A DNA stretch of 64,000 bases from Nocardia asteroides (GTDB lineage Bacteria; Actinomycetota; Actinomycetes; Mycobacteriales; Mycobacteriaceae), in the NCBI RefSeq assembly GCF_900637185.1, contig NZ_LR134352.1, positions 1,922,001 to 1,986,000 on the forward strand. The letters are read 5' to 3'. A model generated the notes under the pieces. That model saw only the letters and a list, made by a program, of their open reading frames with translations. It was not told where the DNA came from and did no database searches. The position numbers and the translations under genes are program-made. Positions 42,622 through 51,300 of this stretch are shown one piece after another (position 1 is the stretch's first letter; the number at the start of each line of letters is the position of its first letter).

Positions 42622-43170
42622 TCAGCTGCGGCCGAGCGGCTCGGGCTCCTCTTCGATGAGGTCCTCGAGCTCGGCGACGATCTCGTTCATCTCGTCCGGG
42701 AACACCCAGCGGCGCATGGCCCAGAACCGGAACGCCATCTGCAGCAGGTTGCCGATGACGAACGCGCTGATGAAGTCGGCGACGTTCTCGACCAGGAAGC
42801 TCACATTCGGCTGGCGCAGGTCGAAGACGTAGCTCGAGATCCACAGCGGGATATTGCTGAGGATGACACCGATGCCGCTGACCCCGAAGAACAGCAGCGC
42901 CTCGTGGTGCTTCTCCCGGCCGCCGCGATTCTTGAACGACCATTCCCGGTTGAGAATGTAGGAGGCGATCACCGCGACGACGCCGGAAATGATCTTGGCG
43001 GTGACCGGTTTCTCGGCCAGAACCGTCCATTTCAGGAGGTAGAACAAGCCGCTGTCGATCACGAACGTCGTGGCACCGACGATGGCGAACTTGATCAGCT
43101 CTTGATGCCGGAACGCTAGCTCGCGCAGGCGCGGGGGAAGGGCGCTGACCACGCCGTCGACAATTGACAC
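42622..43170 (-). CDS. GtrA-family membrane protein
   Basis: A 182-residue protein with four transmembrane helices in the GtrA style: FAIVGATTFVIDSGLFYLLK, the next through IISGVVAVIASYILNREWSF, then LLFFGVSGIGVILSNIPLWI and ISAFVIGNLLQMAFRFWAMRR, and an acidic cytoplasmic tail (IVAELEDLIEEEPEPLG). GtrA proteins flip or hand over polyprenyl-linked sugars for envelope glycans. The equivalent in M. tuberculosis is Rv3277, before purK. The GTG at 43170 is chosen to give the usual soluble N-terminus of about 25 residues. It is convergent with the kinase, with 2 bp between stops. Confidence 0.86.
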   Translation of the reverse strand: MSIVDGVVSALPPRLRELAFRHQELIKFAIVGATTFVIDSGLFYLLKWTVLAEKPVTAKIISGVVAVIASYILNREWSFKNRGGREKHHEALLFFGVSGIGVILSNIPLWISSYVFDLRQPNVSFLVENVADFISAFVIGNLLQMAFRFWAMRRWVFPDEMNEIVAELEDLIEEEPEPLGRS

Positions 43171-43209
43171 GAGTTCCGAGTGTACCGGTAGCAGAGATTC
43201 GCGATCGAC

Positions 43210-44436
43210 ATGACAACATTGCACGACGTGAGTGCACGTTCGTTCGATCCGTCTGCCATGCCCACCGTCACGATGGTCGGTGGTGGCCAGCTCGCGCGCA
43301 TGACGCACCAGGCCGCGGTCGCCCTCGGCCAGCGTCTGCGGGTCCTCGCCGAACGGCCGGAGGACCCGGCCGCGCAGGTGACACCCGATGTGGTGCTCGG
43401 CAGCCACGACGACCTGTCCGCGCTGCGCGCAGCCGCGGTCGGGTCGCACGCGCTGACCTTCGACCACGAGCACGTCCCCACCGCGCACCTCGAGGTGCTG
43501 GTGGCCGAGGGCGTCAATGTGGCGCCGCCGCCGCAGGCGCTGATCTTCGCCCAGGACAAGCTGGCCATGCGCGCCAAGCTGTCCGGGCTGGGTCTGCCGG
43601 TGCCCGCGTTCACCGAGGTCACCGCGCCCGCCGACGCCATCGCCTTCGGTGACGAGCACGGCTGGCCGTTCGTCCTCAAGGCGGTGCGCGGCGGCTATGA
43701 CGGTCGCGGCGTGTGGATGCCCGCCGACGCGGCCGAGGCCGAGCGCCTGGTCACCGACCAGCTCGCGCACGGCGTGCAGCTGCTGGCCGAGGCCAAGGTC
43801 GACCTGAAGCGGGAGCTGTCGGCCATGGTGGCGCGCTCGCCGTTCGGGCAGGCCGCGACCTGGCCGGTGGTGGAGACCGTGCAGCGCAACGGTCAGTGCG
43901 CGGTCGTCATCGCGCCCGCGCCCGACCTGCCCGAGGAGCTGGCCGCCCGCGCCGAGACGATGGCGCTGGAGCTGGCCGCCGGGCTCGGCGTGGTGGGTGT
44001 GATGGCCGTCGAGCTGTTCGAGACCCACGACGGCGAGGTGCTGGTGAACGAGCTGGCGATGCGCCCGCACAACTCCGGGCACTGGGGCATGGACGGCGCC
44101 TGCACCGGCCAGTTCGAACAGCACCTGCGCGCTGTCCTGGACTACCCGCTCGGCGACACCACCCCGCTCGCGCCGGTGACGGTGATGGCCAACATCCTGG
44201 GCGCCCCCGAGGCCCCCGCGATGCCGATGGACGAGCGGCTGCACCACCTGTTCGCCCGGCTGCCCGAGGCGAAGGTCCACCTCTACGGCAAGGGCGAGCG
44301 GCCCGACCGCAAGATCGGCCACGTCAACGTGCTCGGCGACGATGTCACCGAGACGCGGGAGAAGGCCGAACGCGCGGCGCACTGGATGTCGCACGCGGTG
44401 TGGACCGACGGCTGGGACCCGCACGGCGCCGCCTGA
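43210..44436 (+). CDS. purK: N5-carboxyaminoimidazole ribonucleotide synthase
   Basis: ATP-dependent carboxylation of AIR in purine synthesis. A 408-residue ATP-grasp protein with [10 protein letters not shown] (N-terminal domain), [25 protein letters not shown] (nucleotide grasp), [11 protein letters not shown] and [13 protein letters not shown] (Mg ligands). ATG 43210 is given; ATG 43258 (MPTVTMVGG) would start nearer the first strand. It is followed by purE after a 149-bp gap that holds a perfect inverted repeat. The pair provides the two-step route through N5-CAIR. Confidence 0.94.
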   Translation: MTTLHDVSARSFDPSAMPTVTMVGGGQLARMTHQAAVALGQRLRVLAERPEDPAAQVTPDVVLGSHDDLSALRAAAVGSHALTFDHEHVPTAHLEVLVAEGVNVAPPPQALIFAQDKLAMRAKLSGLGLPVPAFTEVTAPADAIAFGDEHGWPFVLKAVRGGYDGRGVWMPADAAEAERLVTDQLAHGVQLLAEAKVDLKRELSAMVARSPFGQAATWPVVETVQRNGQCAVVIAPAPDLPEELAARAETMALELAAGLGVVGVMAVELFETHDGEVLVNELAMRPHNSGHWGMDGACTGQFEQHLRAVLDYPLGDTTPLAPVTVMANILGAPEAPAMPMDERLHHLFARLPEAKVHLYGKGERPDRKIGHVNVLGDDVTETREKAERAAHWMSHAVWTDGWDPHGAA

Positions 44437-44479
44437 CCGAGAGCCACTCACCCACCCCACCACCCCCGGGTTTCGGCCG

Positions 44480-44540
44480 CCTCGTCGCCGAGAGGCGAGA
44501 CGTAACGCCGCAGGCGCAGTATCGCCTCTCGGCGACGAGG
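44480..44540. repeat. Perfect 19-bp inverted repeat between purK and purE
   Basis: The left arm CCTCGTCGCCGAGAGGCGA (44480-44498) and the right arm TCGCCTCTCGGCGACGAGG (44522-44540) are exact reverse complements, with a 23-nt loop (44499-44521). The hairpin is centred 66 bp into the 149-bp gap, ending 45 bp before the purE start. No T-run follows. It could be a mobile REP/palindrome element or an RNA structure controlling the pur operon. Confidence 0.85.
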
Positions 44541-44585
44541 TCACGAGGCCGGAACCCCGCGGCGCCAGCCGCAGAAAGGCAGAGC

Positions 44586-45092
44586 ATGAGCACCAACGGT
44601 CCCCAGGTCGGCCTGATCATGGGCAGCGATTCGGACTGGCCGACGATGGAGGCCGCCGCCGAGGCGCTGGCCGAGTTCGGCGTCCGCTTCGAGGTCGGCG
44701 TGGTCTCCGCGCATCGCACCCCGCAGCGCATGCTCGACTACGCCAAGGAGGCCGCGGGCCGCGGTCTGCAGGCCATCATCGCGGGCGCGGGTGGCGCCGC
44801 CCACCTGCCCGGCATGGTCGCCTCGGCCACGCCGCTGCCGGTGATCGGTGTCCCGGTCCCGCTGAAGTACCTCGACGGCATGGATTCCCTGCTCTCGATC
44901 GTGCAGATGCCCGCAGGCGTCCCCGTCGCCACCGTCTCCATCGGCGGCGCCCGCAACGCCGGCCTGCTCGCCGTCCGCATCCTCGCCGCCCATGACCCCG
45001 CCCTGCGCGCCCGCATGGAACAGTTCCAGGCTTCCCTCGAACAGATGGTCCTCGACAAGGACGCCGCCCTCCGCACCAAGCTCCTCGGCTGA
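44586..45092 (+). CDS. purE: N5-carboxyaminoimidazole ribonucleotide mutase
   Basis: Moves the carboxyl of N5-CAIR to give CAIR. The 168-residue length is class I PurE. Catalytic motifs are [22 protein letters not shown] and [16 protein letters not shown]-terminal helix that packs on the octamer core is present. The start ATG 44586 follows GAAAGGCAGAGC. It follows purK on the same strand; the inverted repeat in between may set their relative output. Confidence 0.95.
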   Translation: MSTNGPQVGLIMGSDSDWPTMEAAAEALAEFGVRFEVGVVSAHRTPQRMLDYAKEAAGRGLQAIIAGAGGAAHLPGMVASATPLPVIGVPVPLKYLDGMDSLLSIVQMPAGVPVATVSIGGARNAGLLAVRILAAHDPALRARMEQFQASLEQMVLDKDAALRTKLLG

Positions 45093-45161
45093 CCCGGCCC
45101 CACGAGCCGCGTTCGGCGGCGTGGTGCTGGTGGTTGCCTGGCTGGAGCGGGTTGCGGGGCG

Positions 45162-45836
45162 GTGGCTAACGTTGACCGAGTGGCACACGACGACGCGGCG
45201 CAGTTCCGGCTCACGGTGGTGGATCAGGCGTTGCGGTTGTTCGCCGAACGGGGGTACGAGGCGACGACGGTGGACGAGATCGCGGTGGCGGCGGGGATTT
45301 CCCGGCGGACCTTCTTCCGGCAGTTCCGGTCCAAGGAGGACGTGATCTTCGCCGATCACGAGTTCCAGCTCGCCCTGGCCGCGGAGTCGCTGGCGCGGGC
45401 CGAGGGCGACGCCTGGGACGCGGTGTGCGAGGCGGTGCTCGGGGTGTTCGAGCGGTTCACCCAGTGGCGTGACATCGCCGCGCGCCGGTACCAGGTGGTG
45501 CGGCGGGTCCCCGCGCTGCGCGAGCGCGAGATCGTCACGGTGTTCCGCTACGAACGCCTGTTCACCGATTTCCTGCGGGACCGCCTGCCCGAGGTGCCCG
45601 ACCTCGCGCGGGTGCAGTTCGCCGCGGCGGTGACCGCCACCCACAACTACCTGCTGCGCCGGATGGTGCGCGGGGAACCGGCGGCCGAGGTCGCCGATCT
45701 GCGCACCGAGCTGGCCGCGATCCCGCGCGGCAGGCGGGAGGGCCCGCGTGAGGAGCTGGTGGTCGCGGTGTTCCCGCGGGACATGCCGCCGCGTGAGGTG
45801 GCCGACCGGATCACCGCCCAGCTGGGTAACCTGTGA
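45162..45836 (+). CDS. TetR family transcriptional regulator
   Basis: A 224-residue TetR protein. The HTH lies at about residues 18-65: LFAERGYEATTVDEIAVAAG and ISRRTFFRQFRSKEDVIFAD. The C-terminal ligand domain (RYQVVRRVPALRE, ATHNYLLRRMVRGE) is helical. GTG 45162 is given; GTG 45180 (VAHDDAAQF) lies six codons later and could equally be used. It precedes fadE25 by 154 bp in the same direction and may regulate it or itself. The effector is unknown. Confidence 0.85.
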   Translation: MANVDRVAHDDAAQFRLTVVDQALRLFAERGYEATTVDEIAVAAGISRRTFFRQFRSKEDVIFADHEFQLALAAESLARAEGDAWDAVCEAVLGVFERFTQWRDIAARRYQVVRRVPALREREIVTVFRYERLFTDFLRDRLPEVPDLARVQFAAAVTATHNYLLRRMVRGEPAAEVADLRTELAAIPRGRREGPREELVVAVFPRDMPPREVADRITAQLGNL

Positions 45837-45990
45837 CCGCCGTTCCGGCGACCAGCGCCCACGGTGACACTGAGTGCCACGGGTATATCCCCATGTAGCG
45901 CGGAAGGGTGGGGCGTATAATCCAGACTGGATTGGCACTCGGTGCCGATGCAAGCCACGCTGATCACCACGACGACCAGGAGAGTGCCCG

Positions 45991-47148
45991 ATGGCGGGAA
46001 ACCCGGATTTCAACCTGTTCCAGCTCGAGGACTTCCACGATGAGCTCCGCGGCGCCATCCGTGGCCTCGCCGAGAAGGAGATCGCTCCCTACGCCAAGGA
46101 CGTCGACGGCAACGCCCGCTTCCCCGAGGAGGCGCTGACCGCCCTCAACGCCGCCGGCTTCAACGCCGTGCACGTGCCCGAGGCCTACGGCGGCCAGGGC
46201 GCCGACTCGGTCGCCACCTGTATCGTCATCGAGGAGGTCGCCCGCGTCTGTGGTTCGGCCTCGCTGATCCCGGCCGTGAACAAGCTGGGCACCATGGGCC
46301 TGATCCTCAACGGCTCCGAGGAGCTCAAGCAGAAGGTCCTCGGCGACCTGGTGAACGGCAAGATGGCATCCTACGCGCTGTCCGAGCGCGAGGCCGGCTC
46401 CGACGCCGCCTCCATGCGCACCCGCGCCAAGGCCGACGGCGACGACTGGATCATCAACGGCTCCAAGTGCTGGATCACCAACGGCGGCAAGTCCGAGTGG
46501 TACACCGTGATGGCCGTGACCGACGCCGAGAAGGGTGCCAACGGCATCTCCTCGTTCATGGTCCACAAGGACGACGAGGGCTTCGTCGTGGGCCCGCTCG
46601 AGCACAAGCTGGGCATCAAGGGTTCGCCCACCGCCGAGCTGTACTTCGAGAACTGCCGCGTCCCCGGTGACCGCATCGTCGGCGAGCCCGGCACCGGTTT
46701 CAAGACCGCGCTGCAGACCCTGGACCACACCCGCCCGACCATCGGCGCGCAGGCCGTGGGCCTGGCACAGGGTGCCCTGGACGCCGCGATCGCCTACACC
46801 AAGGACCGCAAGCAGTTCGGCAAGGCCATCGCCGACTTCCAGAACACCCAGTTCATGCTGGCCGACATGGCGATGAAGGTCGAGGCCGCCCGCCTCATGG
46901 TCTACACCTCCGCGGCCCGCGCCGAGCGTGGTGAGAAGAACCTCGGCTTCATCTCCGCCGCCGCCAAGTGCTTCGCCTCCGACGTGGCCATGGAGGTCAC
47001 CACCAACGCCGTCCAGCTGTTCGGTGGCGCCGGCTACACCACCGACTTCCCGGTCGAGCGCATGATGCGCGACGCCAAGATCACCCAGATCTACGAGGGC
47101 ACCAACCAGATCCAGCGCCTGGTCATGTCCCGCCAGATCCTGCGCTGA
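45991..47148 (+). CDS. fadE25: Acyl-CoA dehydrogenase
   Basis: FAD-dependent alpha,beta-dehydrogenation of acyl-CoA in beta-oxidation. The 385-residue protein has YALSEREAGSDAASM, CWITNGGKS, the substrate/FAD loop KRKQFGK-type DRKQFGKAIADFQ, and IYEGTNQIQRLVM with the catalytic Glu. It is very close to mycobacterial FadE25 (Rv3274c), which follows purE in the same order. The start ATG 45991 follows AGGAGAG at 7 nt. It is the last gene of the conserved block; a terminator-like hairpin follows. Confidence 0.95.
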   Translation: MAGNPDFNLFQLEDFHDELRGAIRGLAEKEIAPYAKDVDGNARFPEEALTALNAAGFNAVHVPEAYGGQGADSVATCIVIEEVARVCGSASLIPAVNKLGTMGLILNGSEELKQKVLGDLVNGKMASYALSEREAGSDAASMRTRAKADGDDWIINGSKCWITNGGKSEWYTVMAVTDAEKGANGISSFMVHKDDEGFVVGPLEHKLGIKGSPTAELYFENCRVPGDRIVGEPGTGFKTALQTLDHTRPTIGAQAVGLAQGALDAAIAYTKDRKQFGKAIADFQNTQFMLADMAMKVEAARLMVYTSAARAERGEKNLGFISAAAKCFASDVAMEVTTNAVQLFGGAGYTTDFPVERMMRDAKITQIYEGTNQIQRLVMSRQILR

Positions 47149-47172
47149 TCCTCAGCACCCCAGCGCTTCTCA

Positions 47173-47202
47173 CGGCCCCTCGGCGAATCCGCCGGGGGGC
47201 CG
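47173..47202 (+). terminator. Hairpin after fadE25
   Basis: CGGCCCCTCGGCG pairs with CGCCGGGGGGCCG, a 13-bp stem with one G-T wobble and a 4-nt loop (AATC), 25 nt after the fadE25 stop. There is no T-run, so it is a probable but not certain terminator. Confidence 0.6.
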
Positions 47203-47669
47203 CCGCATGTTGACCTCGACCGCGCGCTGTGCGGTGCTCGACCCGAACCGCTGCCGCTGACGCAGGTTGCGCGGCGTTATCTCGATCGCCCCAGCTAGTG
47301 GCGGGTTTGATGATCGAAATGTGGCCGTTTATTAAGTGGAAGATGTATCGGGAAATTATTCCGATATCGGAGGGTTATTTATTCGTAGCTCTGGAGCGAA
47401 TCGTTTCGCGCTGTGCGTGCCATATACCAGGACAGGTGGGATCCAACTGAGCCGTCGGGGTTGAAAAAGTGGCAGATGTCGAATCCTCCTGACTAGAAAA
47501 GGGCTGTGAGCTGGCCCTTTGGCCGTCTATAGCAGGAGTCGACAACATGTTGCATAGCGCTGAAACCTTGTGCAGGCGGGGCCGCTCCGATATTTCGAGT
47601 GGTCTACTACGCGCGTGCCCGGCGGTGCTGCCGGGGAATGCTCGACCTCGTGATGTGGCGAGGTGAATT
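47203..47669. other. AT-richer intergenic region before the NRPS operon
   Basis: About 470 bp with no convincing gene. Its centre (about 47295-47400) is markedly richer in A and T than the surrounding sequence, for example TTTATTAAGTGGAAG and GGGAAATTATTCC. It includes a small inverted repeat AAAGGGC-9 nt-GCCCTTT at 47498-47520, 150 bp before the first gene. It must carry the promoter of the DUF6875-like/NRPS unit. I see no IdeR (iron) box. The short frames inside it lack codon bias. Confidence 0.55.
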
Positions 47670-48386
47670 ATGAGCGACGTAATTTCTGGAACCCGTTCCG
47701 GTATGAACTGGTATCCGTTGTCGACCGCCGACGAAGGATCCCGGTGTACCCAGGCGACACTGGACGGGGTTCGAGCCTGGGCACTGGAACATCTCACCCA
47801 ACCGCTGGGCGAAATCGGCCGTGACGGCCCGGTCTGCCCCTACGTCGGGCCCGCGATGCGCCGCGATCTGATCTGGGTCGGCCGGGTCTCCGGCGCGCGC
47901 CCGTGGCCACCGTACGTCCGGCTGGTGATCGAGGACGCGCTCGAGCTGTTCTCGAAGCTGCCGCCCGAGACCGGCGGCTCCGCGGTCCTGCGCTGCCTGG
48001 TGACGGCCATGCCGGACCTGCCCGACTACGGGCTGATCGACGACCTGCACGCCGCGCTCAAGACCCGATTCGTGGAACGCGGCCTGATGCTCGGCCAGTT
48101 CTACCCCGGCTGTACCGAACCGGGCCTGTGGAACAAGGACTACCACCCGCTCGACGCGCCGATCCCGATGCTGGTGGTGCGCACGATGATGGCCACCGAC
48201 TTCCCGTTCCTGCTCCCGCGCCCCGAATGGATGTCGGCCTACGTCAAGAAGTTCGCGCCGGGTGTGCCCGAACACGTCCGGCGCATCGTGGTCGGCAGGC
48301 TGATCGCGAGTGCGAACACCGAGGTGCCCGCCTACGAGGAGGAACACGCGCTACAGCAGGTCGGCGCGGGGAGACGACAGCGATGA
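47670..48386 (+). CDS. DUF6875-like protein coupled to the NRPS
   Basis: A 238-residue soluble protein. Notable residues are [31 protein letters not shown] and [25 protein letters not shown] think this is a DUF6875 domain, a family that recurs next to NRPS and PKS genes in actinomycetes, but I recall no function. It has conserved Cys, His and Asp that could form an active site. AGGTG precedes ATG 47670. Its stop overlaps the start of the NRPS in the ATGA pattern, so the two are made in fixed ratio. That suggests direct involvement with the NRPS or its product. Confidence 0.65.
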   Translation: MSDVISGTRSGMNWYPLSTADEGSRCTQATLDGVRAWALEHLTQPLGEIGRDGPVCPYVGPAMRRDLIWVGRVSGARPWPPYVRLVIEDALELFSKLPPETGGSAVLRCLVTAMPDLPDYGLIDDLHAALKTRFVERGLMLGQFYPGCTEPGLWNKDYHPLDAPIPMLVVRTMMATDFPFLLPRPEWMSAYVKKFAPGVPEHVRRIVVGRLIASANTEVPAYEEEHALQQVGAGRRQR

Positions 48387-51300
48387 CCCGCGAAGTGACC
48401 ACCGCGCCCGCCACCGAGCAGGCCGCGGTCGAGGAGTTTCCGCTCTCACCCGCGCAGCTGGGCATGTGGTACGCCCAGCAGCTCGACCCCGCCGTCCCGC
48501 TCTACGAGGCGCAGTACATCGACATGCGCGGCCCGCTCGACCTCGACCTCCTGATCGCGGTGTCGCAGCGGGTGAGCCGGGAGTTCGAGTCCGGCCTGTT
48601 GCGGCTGGTCGACACCCCCGACGGGCCGCACCAGGTGGTCGACCGGCGGATCGAGCTCACGATGTCCATCCTGGATTTCAGCGCCGCCGCCGATCCCGAA
48701 GCCGAGGCGATGCGCTGGATGCGCGCCGATGTCGCGGCGCCGATCGACCTGCTCGGAGATCGGCTGGTACTCACCGCGCTGATCCGCATCGCCCCCGACA
48801 GGGTGCTCTGGTATTCGCGCGCCCACCACATCGTGATCGACGGATTCGCCTCCGCCACAGCGCTGTATCGAGTCGCCGAGCTCTACAACGCGGCACTGGC
48901 CGGACGCACCGCCCCGGCGGGAACGGCAGCGAGCCTGCGCACCGTGCACGAGGCCGAGACCCGCTACCGGAGCAGCACCCGCTACGCCGCCGACGCCGAG
49001 TACTGGGCGCAGCGGATCGTGGACATGCCGCGGGAATGCAGCCTCGCCGAGGCCACCGCGCCGGCGCACGCGCTCGGCCGCCAGCATCGGGCCGAGTTGT
49101 CCGCGGCGACGAAGGCCCGGCTCGACGCGGCCGCCGCGCGCTTCGGAGTCGGCACCGCCGGTCTCACGATGGCGGCGCTGGCCGTCTACTACGCGCAGGC
49201 CACCGGCACCGAGGACGTGGTGCTGAGCCTGCCGGTCTCCGGCCGCACCACCGCCACGCTGCGCCGCTCCGGCGGCATGCTGGCCAATGTGGTGCCGCTG
49301 CGGGTGCCGGTCCGGGCGGACAGCACCGTCGCCGAACTCGTCGACGCGATCCGGGTGGAGGTCTCCGGCGCGCTGCGCCATCAGCAGTTCCGGCACGAGG
49401 AGATCCGGCAGGGCGAGGGCGACACCGGTGGGCGCGGTTTCGTCGGCCCGGTGGTCAACATCATGATGTTCCCGACCGAAGTCGACTTCACCGATGTCAG
49501 CACGAGCCTGCACGTGCTCACCTCCGGGCCCATCGAGGACCTGTTCGTCAACTTCTATCAGCACGGCGCGAACAGCCCCGTCCACGTGGACTTCACCGCC
49601 AACCCCGACCTCTACGGCGACGAGACCCTGGCCCGCCATCACCGCCGGTTCCTGGCCCTGTTCGAGGCGATGATCGACGCCGACCCCGGGACCGTGGTGC
49701 GCGAACTCGACTACTTCCTCCCCGACGAGCGCCCGCTGCGCGCCGGGCTGCGCGGTGTCGCCGCGCCCGCCCCGTGCCTGCTGGGCGATGTGCTCGCGGC
49801 GGGGGCGCGGGCCGCTGGCCCCGAGGCGACCGCCGTAGTCTCGGGACCCACTGAACTGACCTACGTTGCGCTGGAGCGTCTTTCGGACCGGCTCGCGCAC
49901 GAGATCGCCGGCTCGGGGGCCGGCCCGGAGTCCGCGGTGCTGGTCGCGCTGCCCCGATCGACGGAATCGGTGGTGGCGTTCTGGGGCGTCGTGCGTTCCG
50001 GGGCGGCCTATGTGCCGGTGGGTGTGGGGAATCCGGCGCCTCGGCTGGCGGCGATGGCGGCGGAATGCGGTGCGCGACTGGGTGTCACGAGCTCGCGATA
50101 CCGCGCGGACCTGCCCGACACGGTGACCTGGATCGTGCTGGACGAGCTGGACGGGAGCCCGTCCCACACCGCCGCGCTGCCGCGTCCCAGACTCGGCAAT
50201 CCCGCGTACATCGTGTTCACCTCCGGCTCCACGGGCACGCCCAAGGGTGTCGTCGTCACCCATTCCGGCGTCGCCTCGCTCGCCTCCGCGGTGCGCGAAA
50301 CCTACGGCGCCGACAGTGATTCGCGTGTCCTGCACTGCCTGAATCCGAGTTTCGACGCCTCGCTGCTCGAACTGCTCATCGCCTTCAGTGTGGGCGCCAC
50401 CTTGGTGATCGCGGACGCCGACTCGGTCGCCGGTGCCGGGCTCGCCGCGATCGTCCGCGAATCCTCGATCACCCAGCTGTGTTCCACGCCCGCGGTGCTC
50501 ACCACACTGCCGCCGGACGCGCTCGACGGGGTGCGCGCGGTGTCGACCGGCGGTGAGATCTGTCCGCCGGAGGTGGTGGCGCGCTTCGGATCCCGTCGCG
50601 CGCTGGTGAATTCGTACGGCCCTTCGGAGACCACAGTGGCCGCCACCTTCACCGAGCCACTGGCTCCGGGCCTGCGCGCCGGGATCGGAACACCCGTCCC
50701 CGGTGTCGTCCTGCACGTCCTCGATCGCCGGCTCCGTCCGGTGCCCGCCGGAACCGCCGGTGAGCTGTACATCGCCGGGCCCGGTGTGGCCCGGGGATAT
50801 GCCGGGCAACCCGGTGTTTCCGCGCAGCGGATGATCGCGAACCCGTTCGGCGCACCCGGGGAGCGCATGTACCGCACGGGCGACCTGGTGCGCTGGCGTG
50901 GGGTCGCGCCGGACGGTGCGTCGGGTTCCGCGACACGGTTCGTGCTGGAATACCTGGGCCGCAGCGACTTCCAGGTGAAGTTGCGTGGCATGCGGGTGGA
51001 GCCGGGCGAAGTCGATGCGATGCTGGCCACCTGCCCCGGTGTGGAATTCGCCGTGACCGTGGTGCGCACCGGTGCGTCGGGGCGGCCGATGCTGGCGTCG
51101 TATGTGGTTCCGGTCCACGCGCCGGACGCGCCCGCCCTCGACGGCCCGACGCTGCGGGACTTCTGCCTGGACCGGCTGCCCGCGCACCTCGTGCCTGCCA
51201 CCGTCACGGTGCTGGATGCCCTGCCGCTGACCGGCAACGGCAAGGTCGATCGGCGGGCGCTGCCCGAGCCCGAGATCGCACCGGCCGCGCCGCGCGCGGG

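Noticed and set aside
47229..47450. 73-codon frame in the AT-rich gap
   Set aside because: No ribosome binding site, no family resemblance and a Cys/Ile-rich composition unlike neighbouring genes.
47203..47669. IdeR iron box or other known operator before the NRPS
   Set aside because: I looked for the TTAGG-CCTAA type palindrome and saw none.
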